From positions 3,720,001 through 3,784,000 of the forward strand of contig JAHRHY010000001.1 in the NCBI GenBank assembly GCA_019671135.1: 64,000 nt of DNA, read 5' to 3'. Positions 23,890 to 37,300 of the stretch are shown here, in pieces. How positions within the stretch are numbered: the stretch's first letter is position 1; every line of letters starts with the position of its first letter. The position numbers were made by a program, and so were the translations under genes. Origin of the DNA: Linnemannia hyalina (taxonomy: Eukaryota > Mortierellomycota > Mortierellomycetes > Mortierellales > Mortierellaceae). The notes under the pieces were generated by a model. It was not told where the DNA came from, did not search any database, and saw nothing but the letters and a program-made list of their open reading frames with translations.

Positions 23890-26790
23890 GTGGGCGAAGG
23901 GAGGGTGGTAGCAAAAAAAAAAAAAAAATGAACAGACAATGAGCAACGACAATAGAGCAACGGCTAACGAACAAGAAGAAGAAAGAGAAAGAAATGAAAG
24001 AGGAGAAACAAGCTTATGTTGGCAGAACCGAGGGCGAATTGCTGTGAATTACCAAGTAGAGTGTAAAACGGCAATTGGGCCTATTTGTCTGTTCGCAAGC
24101 TCGCCAGTTAACGGTTCCGCCCCCCCCAGGGATAATAAATGACACAAAATCCAAAGTGCGCATGCCCCAGCACCTCACTAGCCAGTTCCTCAGTAACTCT
24201 ATCCGGCGGAGTTCATTCTTGTTTGCTTTTTACCCATATAGTACAGCCATGCACACAAAAGAACCTCCGCCTTCCTCCCTTCACACCCTATTACTCACTT
24301 TTTAGTTAGCTGTCTTTTTTTCTCTTCACTCTTCAGCCCTCTCTCGCTCATTTCTATGAACCAATTGCACCATGCATGCTATCCCCTCCAACAACAACAA
24401 AAAAAATCGTACGAGAACGATCAAAAGACGGGCAAAGTGACCTCACTTTTAGCACAACAGAAAAGAGTCATTATTGCAAGGTCACACATGGCCACGAGCC
24501 ATTCGCCCTCCCTCTGTCATCCTCTGAACTGTACCCCCTATGCAACCCATAAATTATACCTGGAATCAACGCCTCGTCCTTGACCCATATCCATGGATCG
24601 GATAGACAGACAATGCGCAGTCGCTACCCTAAGTCATTGCGCCATGGTTTAGGTGGTTCCAAAAGGGTTAGAAAGTGACAAAGAGTCTGCTTGTAATGCC
24701 ATCAAACTGTTCATATTAAATTCATATTGCACGAATGCTATGTAACATTACTCACAAAGGCAGGCATCGACACATCACCCGTGGACAGACCATCTATCTT
24801 ATTGTCGTCGTTGAACAAAACCACTTGTCAACAAGGGGTAATTCGCTATACCACATCAACGCCCTGTGCCTTACTTCCCCCCTTTCCCTGTCTTCTTTTT
24901 CATCTCTGTCCTAGCATGCGTTTAGATCTATGGGACATATGGTACATACACAGCACTTCACATTGTGCCTGTACCTTCTTCTCCCTTCCCCTATTCAGTC
25001 TTCCCATCCCATCTCCCCAAAAAAAATCACAAAGCACTTTGCCATCTCTCTCTCTCTTCTGAAACCTTTTTTTTTTCTTTCTTCCTTGATGAAGAAAACA
25101 TGACATGGCACGCTAGGAGTGTGACAGTGACAACCGTAACAACGACACCTGAACCCCCCTACTCCACTAACAACGGAAAAAAAACGAGGTTGTACAGCCG
25201 CGTTTGAAATGAATCCCTGGAAAAGCGCTTTGCCGCCGATTAGCGACAACACAAAAGTACCCCGCGCGGATAAGTGGATCGATCCTCCGGACAAGGAGGT
25301 TTTTCCATCCCAACTCTAAATTGGCAACGATTGTTGAGTTCAACTAACTCCCTTCCTTCTTTGGTGCGCAATTCATCTATTCCACTTTCTTGAAGGAACA
25401 GAAATGCATCCTTTGATTGGTGTTTTTTTTACACGAAGGAAAAGGTACACTTTGGGGTTTTTTTTTCTCACATTTGTTATTGTGGTAGGATCCGTAGGAG
25501 TGATCTAGGAGGGGATATTGTTTAGCGTCAATTCTTCGTATGCTGCGCACAACGATATGCTTTCTTTCAAAAACAGCTACACACCACCACATCCGTGCAA
25601 GCGGCAGTTCCTTGGTTCCCCTAGTCCTTGGCCATCATACACTTCGAGTCACACACCATCCATCCACACAACTCTCTCACATCCCCCTTTGCAAAGGCTC
25701 TTCTCCATGTTCAGGCGAACCAGCTGTGATAATGCCCTTAAGTAACCTACACTACTCTTTCTCCCCAGCCACCGAGTTGATTTGTGAGGCTTGGATTGCA
25801 AAGAGGCGGAGCCAACAACACCTTGATTTTTTTTCCCCCGATAGCTCAAGCCTCTACGCCTCCCTCACTCAGCTGCGCCCGCCTCGAGGAGCTATGTGAG
25901 CCCTCTATCATAGTAAAAGTCAATTAAAGGCGCGCTTTGCCCTTCCCCCAGGCTCGCGTCTGCTCAACTCTCCTAGTCCTAGGGGTCCATTCTTGGATAG
26001 AAAGGGACCCAGTTCACTTTTGCCGATTTCATCCCCTTCTTATTTCTGTTCATACATTAGGGCCCATTCCCTCATATACTATTCTCTTTCCTCTCCTTTT
26101 TTGTCTGTTCTTGTTTCTAAGCTGACGGATGAAGAGCAAAAAGCGAAAAGAAAAAAAAAACCACACTCGCAAGGGGACAGACAGACATTGTAACACCACA
26201 TCTTTTTTTTTTTTTCTTTCTTGTGGGCACACGGACCCGCTGTTCCTTTTTTTTTTTCATGGCCCGTTATTTTCTAGGCACGAATCACGGACGACGAATG
26301 GCGTGAACAGGGGAAGGAGGGCCTAGGTCTTTGACCGTTTGAAAAAAAAAAAAAAAAAAAAGGATGAGCAACTCAAAACGACGATGGCGGGGGGTTTTTT
26401 TTAGTGCCGATGTCAATGCCCAAAACCCCCCCACGGACATCAAGGAAAGGAGTTCATATCCACCCCCTGATCCTCGTTTCTTCAATTGCTCTTCTGGTGT
26501 GTGCTTTGCGCCATCTTGTTGGAACTTGATGATGGTATTGGTTGGCGTTTGTTTTCTGCTCTTTTCATATTTCTTTTAGTTAATTGGGTCGTTTGGTCGA
26601 TGGTGAGTGGTCCATGATCACGGTAAGGGGATATGTGATATGAACGGGGTGTTCTCTGGGATCTCCCATTCGAAAGGTACTATGGACAAGGAGAGTAATT
26701 AAACTACTTGGCTCTCTTACGATCCTCCGTGCATTGCATTGTTAAAATTGTTAAAGAGAAAATGAGATGGAGGGTGAATGGAGCAGAGCT

Positions 26791-26814
26791 AAAAAAAAAA
26801 AAAAAAAAAAAAAA
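26791..26814. repeat. Poly(A) run of 24
   Basis: A homopolymer run in the gene-poor region; a similar run of about 20 A lies at 26342-26361. There is no flanking target-site duplication that I can see to mark it as a retroposed tail. Confidence 0.85.
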
Positions 26815-29800
26815 GACGCAAGAATGAGATAGATGGAGAGCGAGTAAGAGTGTGAATAAAAAAAAATGTGTGAGAGATAGAAGGCAAGGGAAAAGAGACA
26901 ATAAGCATTTCAATGCGTGCTCTTCGACACTATGCAAGTCAATTTCATCACATTTTTTATGCCCGACAAACGTGTTAGGGGCAATGGGCAGAGCGAGGAA
27001 GATAAAAAAGAACTAGACTTCCTGGACAAATGGACAAGGGGTAGCGGTGATCTAATCATGATGCACCCTTGCCCTTGCCCTTGGGTCTTGTTCTATTGAT
27101 TTCGTTTATGCTTGGACCTGGCTGTGGGTCATGGCTCATTGTCCAGTCTAAAATGTCGAAAAAGAAGGAAGGACTACCAAACGGTTACATTGCAGGATCG
27201 CTCCCTCTGTTCTTTTTTCATTGTCTCCTTTATTTATATACTCCGTCAAGCTTGCGAGATGGGTCTATGCTAAGAGGTAGTCTCTTGTTCTTGCCTGTGT
27301 ATGTGTGTGTGTGTGCGTGCGTGCATGAGTAGGTGGGCATGGTGGGTGGGTGAACATCTATGAGTAATAGCTTGAACCACTCCCTCCTCATCGACCTTTT
27401 CAATTTCCGAAGTTGTATGAAAACAATATGCACGTAGAAAGACGAGAAAGCGAGAAGAGAGAGGAGAGAAAGGAAAGCAGTAGCAAGATCGTCAAAGCTT
27501 ACATGTTGTCCAATGCCATCCAGGGCCTAATATGCTGTTGTCTTTTTTTTCTGTTCTTTTACAGATATGAAATGCGCCTTAGACACCTGAATAGCTTGCG
27601 CCAGAGAGAAAGAAAGAAGAGTGCTTGGACAAGGCAAGGTGCAGGAAAACGAAAAATAAACAACATATCGCAGTTTTCTTCTTCACAATCGGAAGGGAGG
27701 AGGGTCCGTGAGGACTGTGAGATTAAGGAAGAAGCGATCGTGAAAAAAACGTCTTGTTCATCTTGTTTTTTACTTCGGTCCAATGGGCCAATGCCCAATG
27801 GGTCAATGCCGTCTGTCGAGGGAACAAAGGGAAGGGTAGGTGTGCTAAAAAGGGGCACGGTTACACAATGCCTATGCGGTGGACTATTCCATCGGCGGTG
27901 AAATGGAAGAGGCATGAAAGCACGACGACCATGGCATACAGTGGTCTAGCATAAAATTGGCTGGGAAGAACGTCCAGTCGGATTTGTTGTTTACATTGAA
28001 TATACCGTCACCATACATAAGCAAAATGTAAGCAGCCAAAGCCGAAAGGAAGGCCATACCCTGCCTTTGTCCGTGATGCTCGCTCAGTCCAGCCCATGCA
28101 AATCGTAAAATCGATGTCCGACAATGTCAGCGTATGCGATATGCAAAAAAATGAAGGGGAAAATGGGTCTGCACCCCTACTTTTATGCCTCGGATTCTCG
28201 GATGAGTAAGGTCGGGTCGATTGTTTTTGTTTGGTTCGCTGGCTACCTTACATGTAGGATTGGGCGGATTGGATGGGATTGGATTACAAGCGGAATGGAT
28301 CGATTGGATGGTAGGTGAGTGATTTACTTTTTGTACTCTCTACCATCCACACGACCTCGACTTGAATCCAATCCTAGGTACGAAGAAAGGGCAAGACGAG
28401 AGGATATGGAGAGGAGAGGGGGGCGTAAGGATGGGAACCGACCGACACCCAAAAAGTGAGCCGAGATGCCCGCCGCCCTCACCTGCAGAAGTCTGGGGTC
28501 GGGTACAAGGTATGCAAATGTATGAGAGCCAACTTGGATGGACAGAAGGGTGGGTACCTTGAAATAAATGAAAAAAGAGCAAGGACCCGGATGATTCGAG
28601 GCACAAGGGTGAACGAAGGTGGTTTTTTGTGGTGAAAACCCCTACATGTCCAATGGAAAGTAATAGTGATGGGCGTGTGCAAAGGGACAAAGGCACAAGG
28701 GAGGGACAGGAATGAGCTGTCTATGACTTGACCAATGAGAATTCTCGAGATGGATTTGAGATCAGTTATTATTGACGTGTCAGGGACGCGTTCGAGGTAG
28801 CCCTTTCTTTGCGTTTCATTGGTGGTTATTGGCCACTAAGCTCATTATTCACAGATCTGGGACAGACAAAAATAAAGGGGTAGGCAGGGGCTTAAATTTA
28901 CTGAAAAGAAAGGTTCTTTCCCAGGTACTCGACTCGTCACCATATCATTATCATTATCATCGTCATCATCACACACTTTCTCCCCAAGTCTTTGTTTCCA
29001 CGCGCCTTCGTTTGCCAACAAGGGCAATGATCACAACCTGCAACATTCCAAACAATGAGAAGCAAATAATTCATAATTCACTGGCATCTGTGCCGACGAT
29101 GAGCCAGAGGAGTCCTTCCTCCCCCTTCCTCCGTTACTGCCCCAATCTCCGAAAGCGAAAAAGAACAATGCCTTCCTGACATCCTCCCATCCCATTCAGC
29201 TTTGGACGCATTAGTCGGATGGTGCAAAAAAGGGATGGATGTCTGCCCTTTTCCCATTGTGGAGCGAGAAGAAAGAGAGAAGAAAGGAAGGAAAGGAAGC
29301 GTACAACGAAGAAAAGGAGTGCTTGTATGTTGATGTTGTGGAGTTCCGCATTGTTGAAGGAAGACAAGAATAGGGGGACGGAGAGGTGAATAAGCGAAGT
29401 GTGGGGAATCTTGCGCCCCCGCAGTCTCAGGGAAAGAGCAGACGCGGAAAAAGCCAAGCCTAAGCGAAAGCCAAAGCATCATCAGCAACATCGGTTTCTG
29501 TCCTTCCCATTAGTATCGCTGCCGTTTGTTTATTTTTATCCCCCTTGTTCTTCTTTGTTGTTGTTATTTTTTTTCCAGGGTCCCTCTCGGTCACACACAT
29601 ACGTAAACATAACAACACGAAAAAAACATAGATCTAAAAAGGAAGCGAGGGTGTTGTAATGAGCTTTTTTTTTATTCTGTTTCTGTTTCTGTTGTATTTT
29701 CTTCCCGTAAGGAGGTGGCTATTGTTGTCTTGTTCACTCTCACCAGATTCATTATTCAGCCTGTGTTTGTATACAGTGATCCCCAGGCAGATACATCGAG

Positions 29801-30047
29801 AACGAGAAACAATGAGCCGGTGAAAGAAAAAAAAGGACAGAAAGGCAGCCACCATGGATGAAAATGAAAGAGGGCTCTGGCATTTCTCCCAGTCCGGATC
29901 CCCCATCCTCTATTGCAAGGAGCAGAAAGAAGGGGAAGGAAGAGAGGAAATGAGAGAGGCGTGGTGAGGATGCTCTCACCATTTCTCACTCCCCTGTTTC
30001 TTTTCTCCCAGGCACAAACACGTTATTACAACCCGTGATGATCAAAA

Positions 30048-30049
<2 letters not shown>

Positions 30050-30079
<30 letters not shown>
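30050..30079. repeat. (TC)n microsatellite
   Basis: About fifteen perfect TC units in the gene-poor region. Confidence 0.95.
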
Positions 30080-30081
<2 letters not shown>

Positions 30082-31430
30082 TTCCGTTATGCATGTCGCC
30101 TCTCTCATAAACATAAACAACACCAAAAACAAGTGTGAGCAAACAACAACTAACCAACGAGGGTTGGCCTTGGAGGGGAGGAAAGAGAGAATGTTTGTTG
30201 GGGTTGGAAAAAAAAGAGTAAAGGTTCAATCTGCATCTTGGATGTGGAGAAGAGAACGGAAGGTCGACTATTCGAGATGGCAATTGGGTGGGGTGCAAAT
30301 TCTCTTATTGAATGAGAGGTCACCCAATGGTGTATCCAACACCATGCAAAAAACATTACACCACCATTCACCCCGCCTCACATCCACATCCACATCCACA
30401 TCACATCCCATCATCCCATACCATCCTCATCCAATGCCTCCATGCATATCCAATCCTTTTTCAGTAGCTCATTTAGTACTCAATTGAATGCAATGATCCA
30501 TGTACTCCATCATCGAACCCTTTCACCCTGCCTTTCTCCCTCAGCGCAATTCGCCTCACACCACTCCCCTCCCCTTCCCTTCTCCCTCCCTGCCGCCTAT
30601 CCCCTCTTTTCCCAGTTTTTATTTTGAATATGTATGTATTCTTTCTTCCCCCTCCACAAAAAAGAGTTGATCCTGTCGCGATCTCGGTGTTGTTCTCCAC
30701 AGTTCCCTCCATGCCCTCATCCCGCCCTCCGACCATCCCCTCTTTCTCTTACTTTTCTCCCTCCTTTTTTTTCTCGTTCTTTCTCCGTCGTATGGTCGGA
30801 CGCCTTTTTTTTTTTTTTGGGTGAACTACATTGTTGTATCGTCATCCCAATTTGTTGTGATCAAGTATGAGAAGGAGAGGGATAGCAATGATGAAGGAAG
30901 GGGTGGCATTGAACTCAGATTTCTCGTCTGTCCGTCGGTCGTTCGATCCACATCCCTTTCTTCTTGCCCCACATCTCTCTCTCGTTGTTGTTGTTTTCGC
31001 GTTCTGATCTCCTTTCTCGTCCCTTCCCTTCTCTGTCCCCTAAAAACACAAAAGCAGCAAGAGCTAGAGCAAAGAGGTGGACAGGTGGACCCTTTTGGGA
31101 GTGATGAGAAGAAGCTAAGTGACAAGAAAAAGGGCGCCTTCTTCAAAAGAAGATGTGATATTGCCATTAATTAAAAAAAAAATGGCGATGGACGGCTCTC
31201 TTAACTCATCGACAACAACATCAGTTAGAGAATAAAGAATAAAAACAAGAAAAGCTAATAAAAAAAGAATGGACGCATCTTACAAGGTCACACAGATCCC
31301 GGTCAATGTCTCGTCCTTGTTTATGTTTCGATGTAATCCAATAGTTTAGTTGCTGTTGTTTGTTGCTTTTGTCTTGTACAAGCAATCAAGTCATTAGGAC
31401 ACAAAACTCTCTCTTCTCTGTTGTTTGCCT

Positions 31431-31461
31431 CGGTCGGTCGGTTGGGTTCGGTCGGTCGGTG
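31431..31461. repeat. CGGT short repeats
   Basis: Two blocks of CGGTCGGTCGGT-type repeats flank GTTGGGTT. Together they form a GC-rich island in an otherwise AT- and pyrimidine-rich stretch. Confidence 0.7.
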
Positions 31462-32475
31462 TGGGTTGTAGGTTGACCCCACCAGACTACAAGTGTCCCT
31501 TACCTTATACTTCTAGTGATGTAGCCAATTGATCGCTTGCGAACACAAAAAAAAGGAGTGACAATAGCAAAAAAAAAGAGAGATGTAAAAAGAGAAAAGA
31601 GGGAAAAAAGATATAAAATGTCGTTGAGGGACAAGGCCTTTGTCCAGCTTCCCCTTTTGCCGTCCCCACTCTCCTTCCCATCCCCCTTCCCTCACTTCAC
31701 CGCCCATTTTTTTTTTCTGTTGTATTTTTTTCTTTCTTCTTCCGCCCAGCCCAGCTCCTTCTTGTACTCTTACTTCCTCTTCTTTTTCCCTTCGTCATCT
31801 CTTTTCTATTTTTTTTGGGGTTGTTCATCATCTTTCATCAGATCTAAATCAGTCAACCCTCAAAGAAGAATAATAATAGGCTTCTTTCTCTCCTTCCCTC
31901 CTCCTCCTCTCTTCCCTTCTTTCTTCCATCCTCCTTGTCCTACAGAACATATTCCTGTTGACTCTTTGCCTTTCCTTCCTTCCTTCTTCCTTGCCTTCTT
32001 CCTTGCCTTACCTTCCTTTGTTCATAGCCACACTCAGTCTTATACTTTACTTGTATCAACATTATACCCTGTACTTCTACACCTAAACCTACAACGCAAC
32101 GATCCATCGACTCAACAACCCCCTTTCCGAGTCTCAACAACAACAACCATTGCCCGACACTCAGGTACGCATACCAACTCAACTCCTCCTACGCGGAAGG
32201 GTCTTGTTTACTCACACACATCCCGCTCTCATCCTTCCTTCCACCCCCCACTTCCTATCCACGCTATTTCCACATCCACGTTACCTCTTCCCCTTTATTC
32301 ATCTTCTTCCTTCTCCACCAATTCCTCCCGTCGTTGTCGTCCTTCTTTCCTCCCCTTTCTCTCTCACTGTCTCGCTTACACACACACACTCTCTCTCCGA
32401 GGCCTTTTCTTTTCATCAAACTTCTCCCACTCACGCTTCCCTCCCGCGCGTCTTTCCCACTCCATCAGAAACACA

Positions 32476-32515
32476 CAAACAAACAAACAAACAAACAAGC
32501 AACAACAACAACAAC
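32476..32515. repeat. (AAAC)n followed by (AAC)n
   Basis: About five copies of a four-base unit run directly into five copies of a three-base CAA unit. This is a compound microsatellite upstream of the kinesin gene. Confidence 0.85.
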
Positions 32516-34146
32516 CTGACTCCTCCCCACCGCCCGCTTTTACCCCAATTGCTCTCTGGATTCCCCCCTCTTCCCAAAACTCCAATTGATCTACTCGATC
32601 CTCCCACCCTCTTCCCTTTTTTTTGCTCTCCTCTCCCCCAAAGCTCACCACCATGACTCTTTTTTTTTTTCCCCCTTTGTTCATACTCAGAACAATGTTT
32701 ACCAAATATATGTTCCTATGCTCTCGACTGCCTGTGGAGAGATGGGGTGAAAAAAATAGGGTACTGTAGTTGAGAACAACAACATAAACAAAACAAAAAC
32801 AATTGGAGATACGTCCTTAGAAAACAAGAGCAAACAAAGAAAAAGAAGGAAGAAAACACGTCGGACTACGCGTATTGGGCATACCACGCCATATCATTGG
32901 GGCTGCTTCGTCGATGGCATAAGAGAGACACCAAAAAATACAATCGCCGCTGTCTTTGTGCATATTCCGCCAGGGGTGGGTGACAGAGGACAGAAAAAAA
33001 AGTGCGAGTACTGAGAGGAACACAAACTCAAAGATGACGCCCTAGCATCACCCAATGGATGACTCCTATGGCTTGCACTCTGTTATTTTTTCTCTCTTTA
33101 TACCTTCACTCTCGATCTCATCTCTCGTTTGTGTCTGTTCCTCCGAAAAAAAGAAATCAATGCCTACAGAAGAAGAGCAAACCTTGCTTCCTTCCCTTCC
33201 CTTGGAGAGAGGGAGAGTCAGATCAGCGCCCAAAAGGAAAAAGTACATATCCCTTTGTCCCTCTCCTTTACTCTCTCTGTCGAGCTTTCCTCCTTCCGTC
33301 CTTCCCTTCCTTTACCCCTTTATTTTTCTTCTTGCCTCTTTTTTTGTGGGGGAGAACGAACTGCACGAGTGGGCTGGACACCACAAAGTAAACAGCAACA
33401 ACAACAACAACAAAGCAGCAAGGGGTAACTTGAGCTATGTCAACACGTCTGCTGTCGTTTTTTCTTTCTTCTCATCCCACCCTCACATCAACATGTTTTT
33501 ATGCTGATGAGCACGGCTTATGCTGTTATGCCAGGGGGTGAATACATACAAGAAAAAGAAAAGGAGAACAAATCCCAAAAAGACCATATCTCTCCACATC
33601 CAGGCGCATACAATGCATGCTCACCGTACATATTACGACTAGACGCATACACAATGCCCCCTCTGTCTTCCTTCTTTCTCCACCTACCCCTTCTCTCGTC
33701 CCTGTCCCTTTGTCCCTTCACTTCCCATTGTTTCCCTTCACTCCCGGTCTCGTCTTTCCCTAGCATCAAGGGTGCGGGGCGGAAGGACACTGGACTTGGA
33801 CCGTGGGTTTTTTTGTCATCCTAAGCACCCAAATTCTGATGGGGAAGTGTTGCACACCCGTTCCCGTCTCGACCAGCCTCACTCCGCCAAGGAGGAATGG
33901 ATATGGTCGGTGTTTGTGGACCCTTTTGTATTTCATGGTGGCAGTTCCCTTTTTTCTTCTCTTTCCTTATTCTCCTTCCTCTCTTTAACTTCTTTCATTC
34001 TTTTTTTTCTTCTTTCTACATTGCACTCCATTGCATAGCAACTTTTTTTCTTGTACACTACTTAATACCTAATACTCTAATTGTAATAGCCCACGTTTAC
34101 TCACACATACTTGCATACACTCTCTCTTCACTACTCCTTCTTTCGT

Positions 34147-34383
34147 ATGCTATCTACATCTACAGCGACTGTCTCATCATCTCACACCCAGAACCCTTCG
34201 ACTCCCACAACACCCGCATCCCTTTCCTTCTTGTCGCCAACCACTCACGGATCCTACGACTATTCCTCCTTCACCAACCCACAACAACGACAACATCTAC
34301 AGACACGCCTGTACTCCCGACACACACCCACCCATTTTATATTTGTAGCCTCCGTTAGTCTTTTCTTGCACACCTCGGTATGA
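34147..34383 (+). promoter_or_regulatory. Upstream ORF overlapping the kinesin start codon
   Basis: An ATG at 34147 opens a 78-codon frame rich in Ser, Thr and Pro (MLSTSTATVSSSHTQNPS at its start). Its TGA stop at 34381-34383 overlaps the kinesin ATG at 34380-34382 by the four bases ATGA. If the transcript includes it, it could damp kinesin translation or allow reinitiation. Its ATG context (C at -3) is weak, so leaky scanning is plausible. Whether the transcript starts upstream of 34147 is not known. Confidence 0.4.
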
Positions 34384-37300
34384 ACACTGCAGTCAAGTAA
34401 GTCATTATTGTTTATTATTCAGGCATTATCAATGAAATTGATCAACAACGAAAAGTAACTCACACACTGCCAATCACATCCGGTGTTGTCCGAAACCGAT
34501 AGAGTTGCGCTTCGTGTCCGCCCTTTGACGCTACAAGAGCAGATCAGCAACTGTTCAGAGTGTATATCCTACGTCCCCAACGAGCCCCAGATCGGCATCG
34601 TCGGCTCAGACAAGTCCTTCACATTCGACTATGTCTTTGATGAAGAGTCAAACCAACGCAATGTCTACGAACAGTGCTCAAAGGAGCTCGTCGAGCGGTT
34701 TATCGAAGGGTAAGAACTCTTCTGGTTAAACATCGTCTTCGCGACAACATAATGCTCTCTCCTAACAACATCATACGTTATTGATTCGTGCATGTAGATT
34801 TAATGTCACTATTCTGGCCTATGGGTAAGCGAAATAGAAGAAAAACATTGGATCTGACCACTGCAACCCTTGTTCATCGTCATTCCCCCTGGCGCACAAA
34901 ATCCATTACGGCGACTAACTATTCTAACCCCAACAAATACGAACAACTACAGGCAAACGGGAAGTGGAAAGACATACAGCATGGGAACAGGACTTCAATA
35001 CCAAGGCAACCCTGACCCAGGTAAGAGCGATGTCCTCAGTTTCTTTCTTGTGCGCACGAACGGGAGGATGAATGTCTCACTTGGACCCATAGAAAAAAAT
35101 ATATGTGAGATCGTCGATGCGCCCAATTCGGGAAACTAATTTCGGCTCATTGTTTACTTACCTCCACAATGCATTGTGCAACCTGCATTTCCTCTTTGTT
35201 TTTCTACTATTGGTTTCATGTAGCTATTGTTCCCAGGGCCGCACATGAAATCTTTCAACTGCTGGATGCCCAAATGGAGAAAGACCCATCGATGGAATAC
35301 CAAGTCTATGTATCTTTCCTGGAATTGTACAACGAGGAGTTGATTGACCTCTTGCAGACACAGCCACGCACCCGCAAGGACACAATCCAAGTTCGCGAGG
35401 ATGGCTTTGGTGGTATCTCTTGGCAGGGCGTCAAGGAGCAACAAGTTGCTACTGCCCATGAACTTTTGGAGTAAGTTTGTCGTGACTTTGGTTCTCGCAG
35501 TAGTGTTTACGATTAATTTCATAACGGCAGATGATCTAACCTTCACCCTTCGTCTTTGACATTGATTAGCTGGTTGCAAAAGGGATCACTGTGCAGGACA
35601 ACAGCAGCAACAGACATGAATCAGACATCCTCACGTTCGCACGCCATCTTCTCTGTCATCTTGAAGCAACAGCGCACAGATGAGCCCGACCCAACGCCAG
35701 AGGGCGAGGAAGAGCACGCACCAGCCGCCGCCCCTCTTAAGACCCCTCATGAGAAGCCTCTCAAGAAGCTCGCCTCCAAGTTCCACTTTGTCGATCTGGC
35801 TGGTTCCGAACGACTCAAGAGAACGCGTGCAGTGGGAGACCGTGCCAAGGAGGGTATCTCGATCAACTCTGGATTGTTGGCGCTTGGCAATGTCATCAGC
35901 GCCTTGGGAGACGAATCTCGCAAATCGTCTCATGTGCCATACCGCGATTCAAAGCTTACTCGTCTTCTTCAGGATTCTCTCGGAGGCAACAGCGCGACCT
36001 TGATGCTTGCCTGTGTCTCTGGAGCCGATGCCGATGTGAACGAAACCATCAGCACACTCGTCTATGCCAACCGCGCCCGTAACATCCGCAACCGTGTCGT
36101 CATCAACCAGGATTTCAGGGATTCGACTAACTCGGAGATCGCACAGCTGCGAGCCGAGATCAACCGACTCAAGATGGAGAACGGCTCCTTTAGAGTCATG
36201 GGATCTGGACCCGCCACTGAACTGGATCAGCGCCGTGCTGCAGAGGAGATGCGGTCACTTCGAGGAGAGGTCACCCGCCTTCGTGAGCGCCTGAGGGAGA
36301 GTTCTTCCGAGCTCTGTGATGTCTTGGCTGAGCGTGATACCCTTTTGGTCGAGCGCGAGGTGACAGGAGATGCCGACATCGAGGCCCACCCCATCATGAT
36401 GACTTACCACCACACCGTGATGCAGCTCAAGGACCGTCTCATTGCTGCAGAAGACCAGGCACTGGAGCTCCAAACTTTGTTGTCGCAGAAGCCTCAATCG
36501 GTCTTTGGTCGCCGCCCCAATGGACCTAATCGTCAGAAGGCACCCTCACCCTTCAAGAGGAGAGTCGAGCCCATGACGGATGATGACCACGATGCCGACG
36601 GTGAGCATGAAGACGGCCACCACCGCAAGGACTCATCCCCTCCTCGTGGCCGCACCTCCAAGCGCAAGAGCAGACAGTCCTCCCGCGCCGTCTCTCGATT
36701 CGATTTTGGTGCCGCAGCCGCAGCTCTCGGTATTGAGCCCTCCAAGCTCCCAACCAGCCCTCCAATTCCTCAGGTTGAGCAGCTCTTGTCCTCTGGTGGA
36801 GCTTCGAATTGGTTCCAGAGTCTCAAGACCACCGAGAACCAGCCCCTGTCGGCCCACCTCGACTACTCTTCGGCTTCTTCGTCGCTCCCTCCTCTGCCTA
36901 ACGATTCGGACTCTTCCCACAGCTTCTCTCGCCGTCGCCGCGCTGGCCGCCACGGATCCGGTGGTGTTGCCGAGACTTTGGACAAGGCCAAGGAAGATAT
37001 CCGTCGTGGTTTGTTGTTGCTCAAAGCCGAGAAGAACGGTATGGGTATGGACATGGATCTCCTCAACATGTTGGATCCCACTGCCCCCATGCAGCTCCGC
37101 CCCAGCCCTGCCTCGAGCCGTCGTCGCGGCTCGGCGACCTCGTCCTTGTCCTCAGGATCTAACCGATCTCGCTTCCAGTCCACCATGCCTACCTTGGAGG
37201 ATGTCATTGGTGTCCGCAGCCCCATGTCGCCCATGCGCCAGTCCTTCCCCTTCCCTCCTCCCTCAGTTGCCTCGGGTACCTCGTGGAAGGAGTCGACCAG

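Larger units (their letters stand above)
23736..34146. other. Gene-poor 10.4 kb between divergent genes
   Basis: I find no supportable gene, tRNA or transposon in this span. The left end holds the leader and promoter of the ABC transporter. The right end, about 31.6 to 34.1 kb, is strongly pyrimidine-rich on the plus strand, like a long promoter and leader for the kinesin gene; a possible noncoding exon ends at CAG/GTACGC near 32164. In between are many homopolymer runs and microsatellites, with ORFs that encode only Phe/Ser/Pro-rich low-complexity peptides. A short, intron-rich or noncoding gene could have been missed. Confidence 0.5.

Noticed and set aside
24600..25320. Search for tRNA or other small RNA genes in the gene-poor region
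   Set aside because: I found no A-box/B-box pair with a foldable cloverleaf, and no U6, 5S or SRP landmark.
26342..26814. Poly(A) runs as possible retroposon tails
   Set aside because: No coding remnant lies upstream and no target-site duplication flanks them. Homopolymers are common throughout the spacers.
31537..32589. 350-codon plus-strand ORF upstream of the kinesin
   Set aside because: The peptide is Phe/Pro/Ser-rich low complexity from pyrimidine-rich DNA, several frames are open at once, and no domain is visible. It is better explained as promoter or leader.
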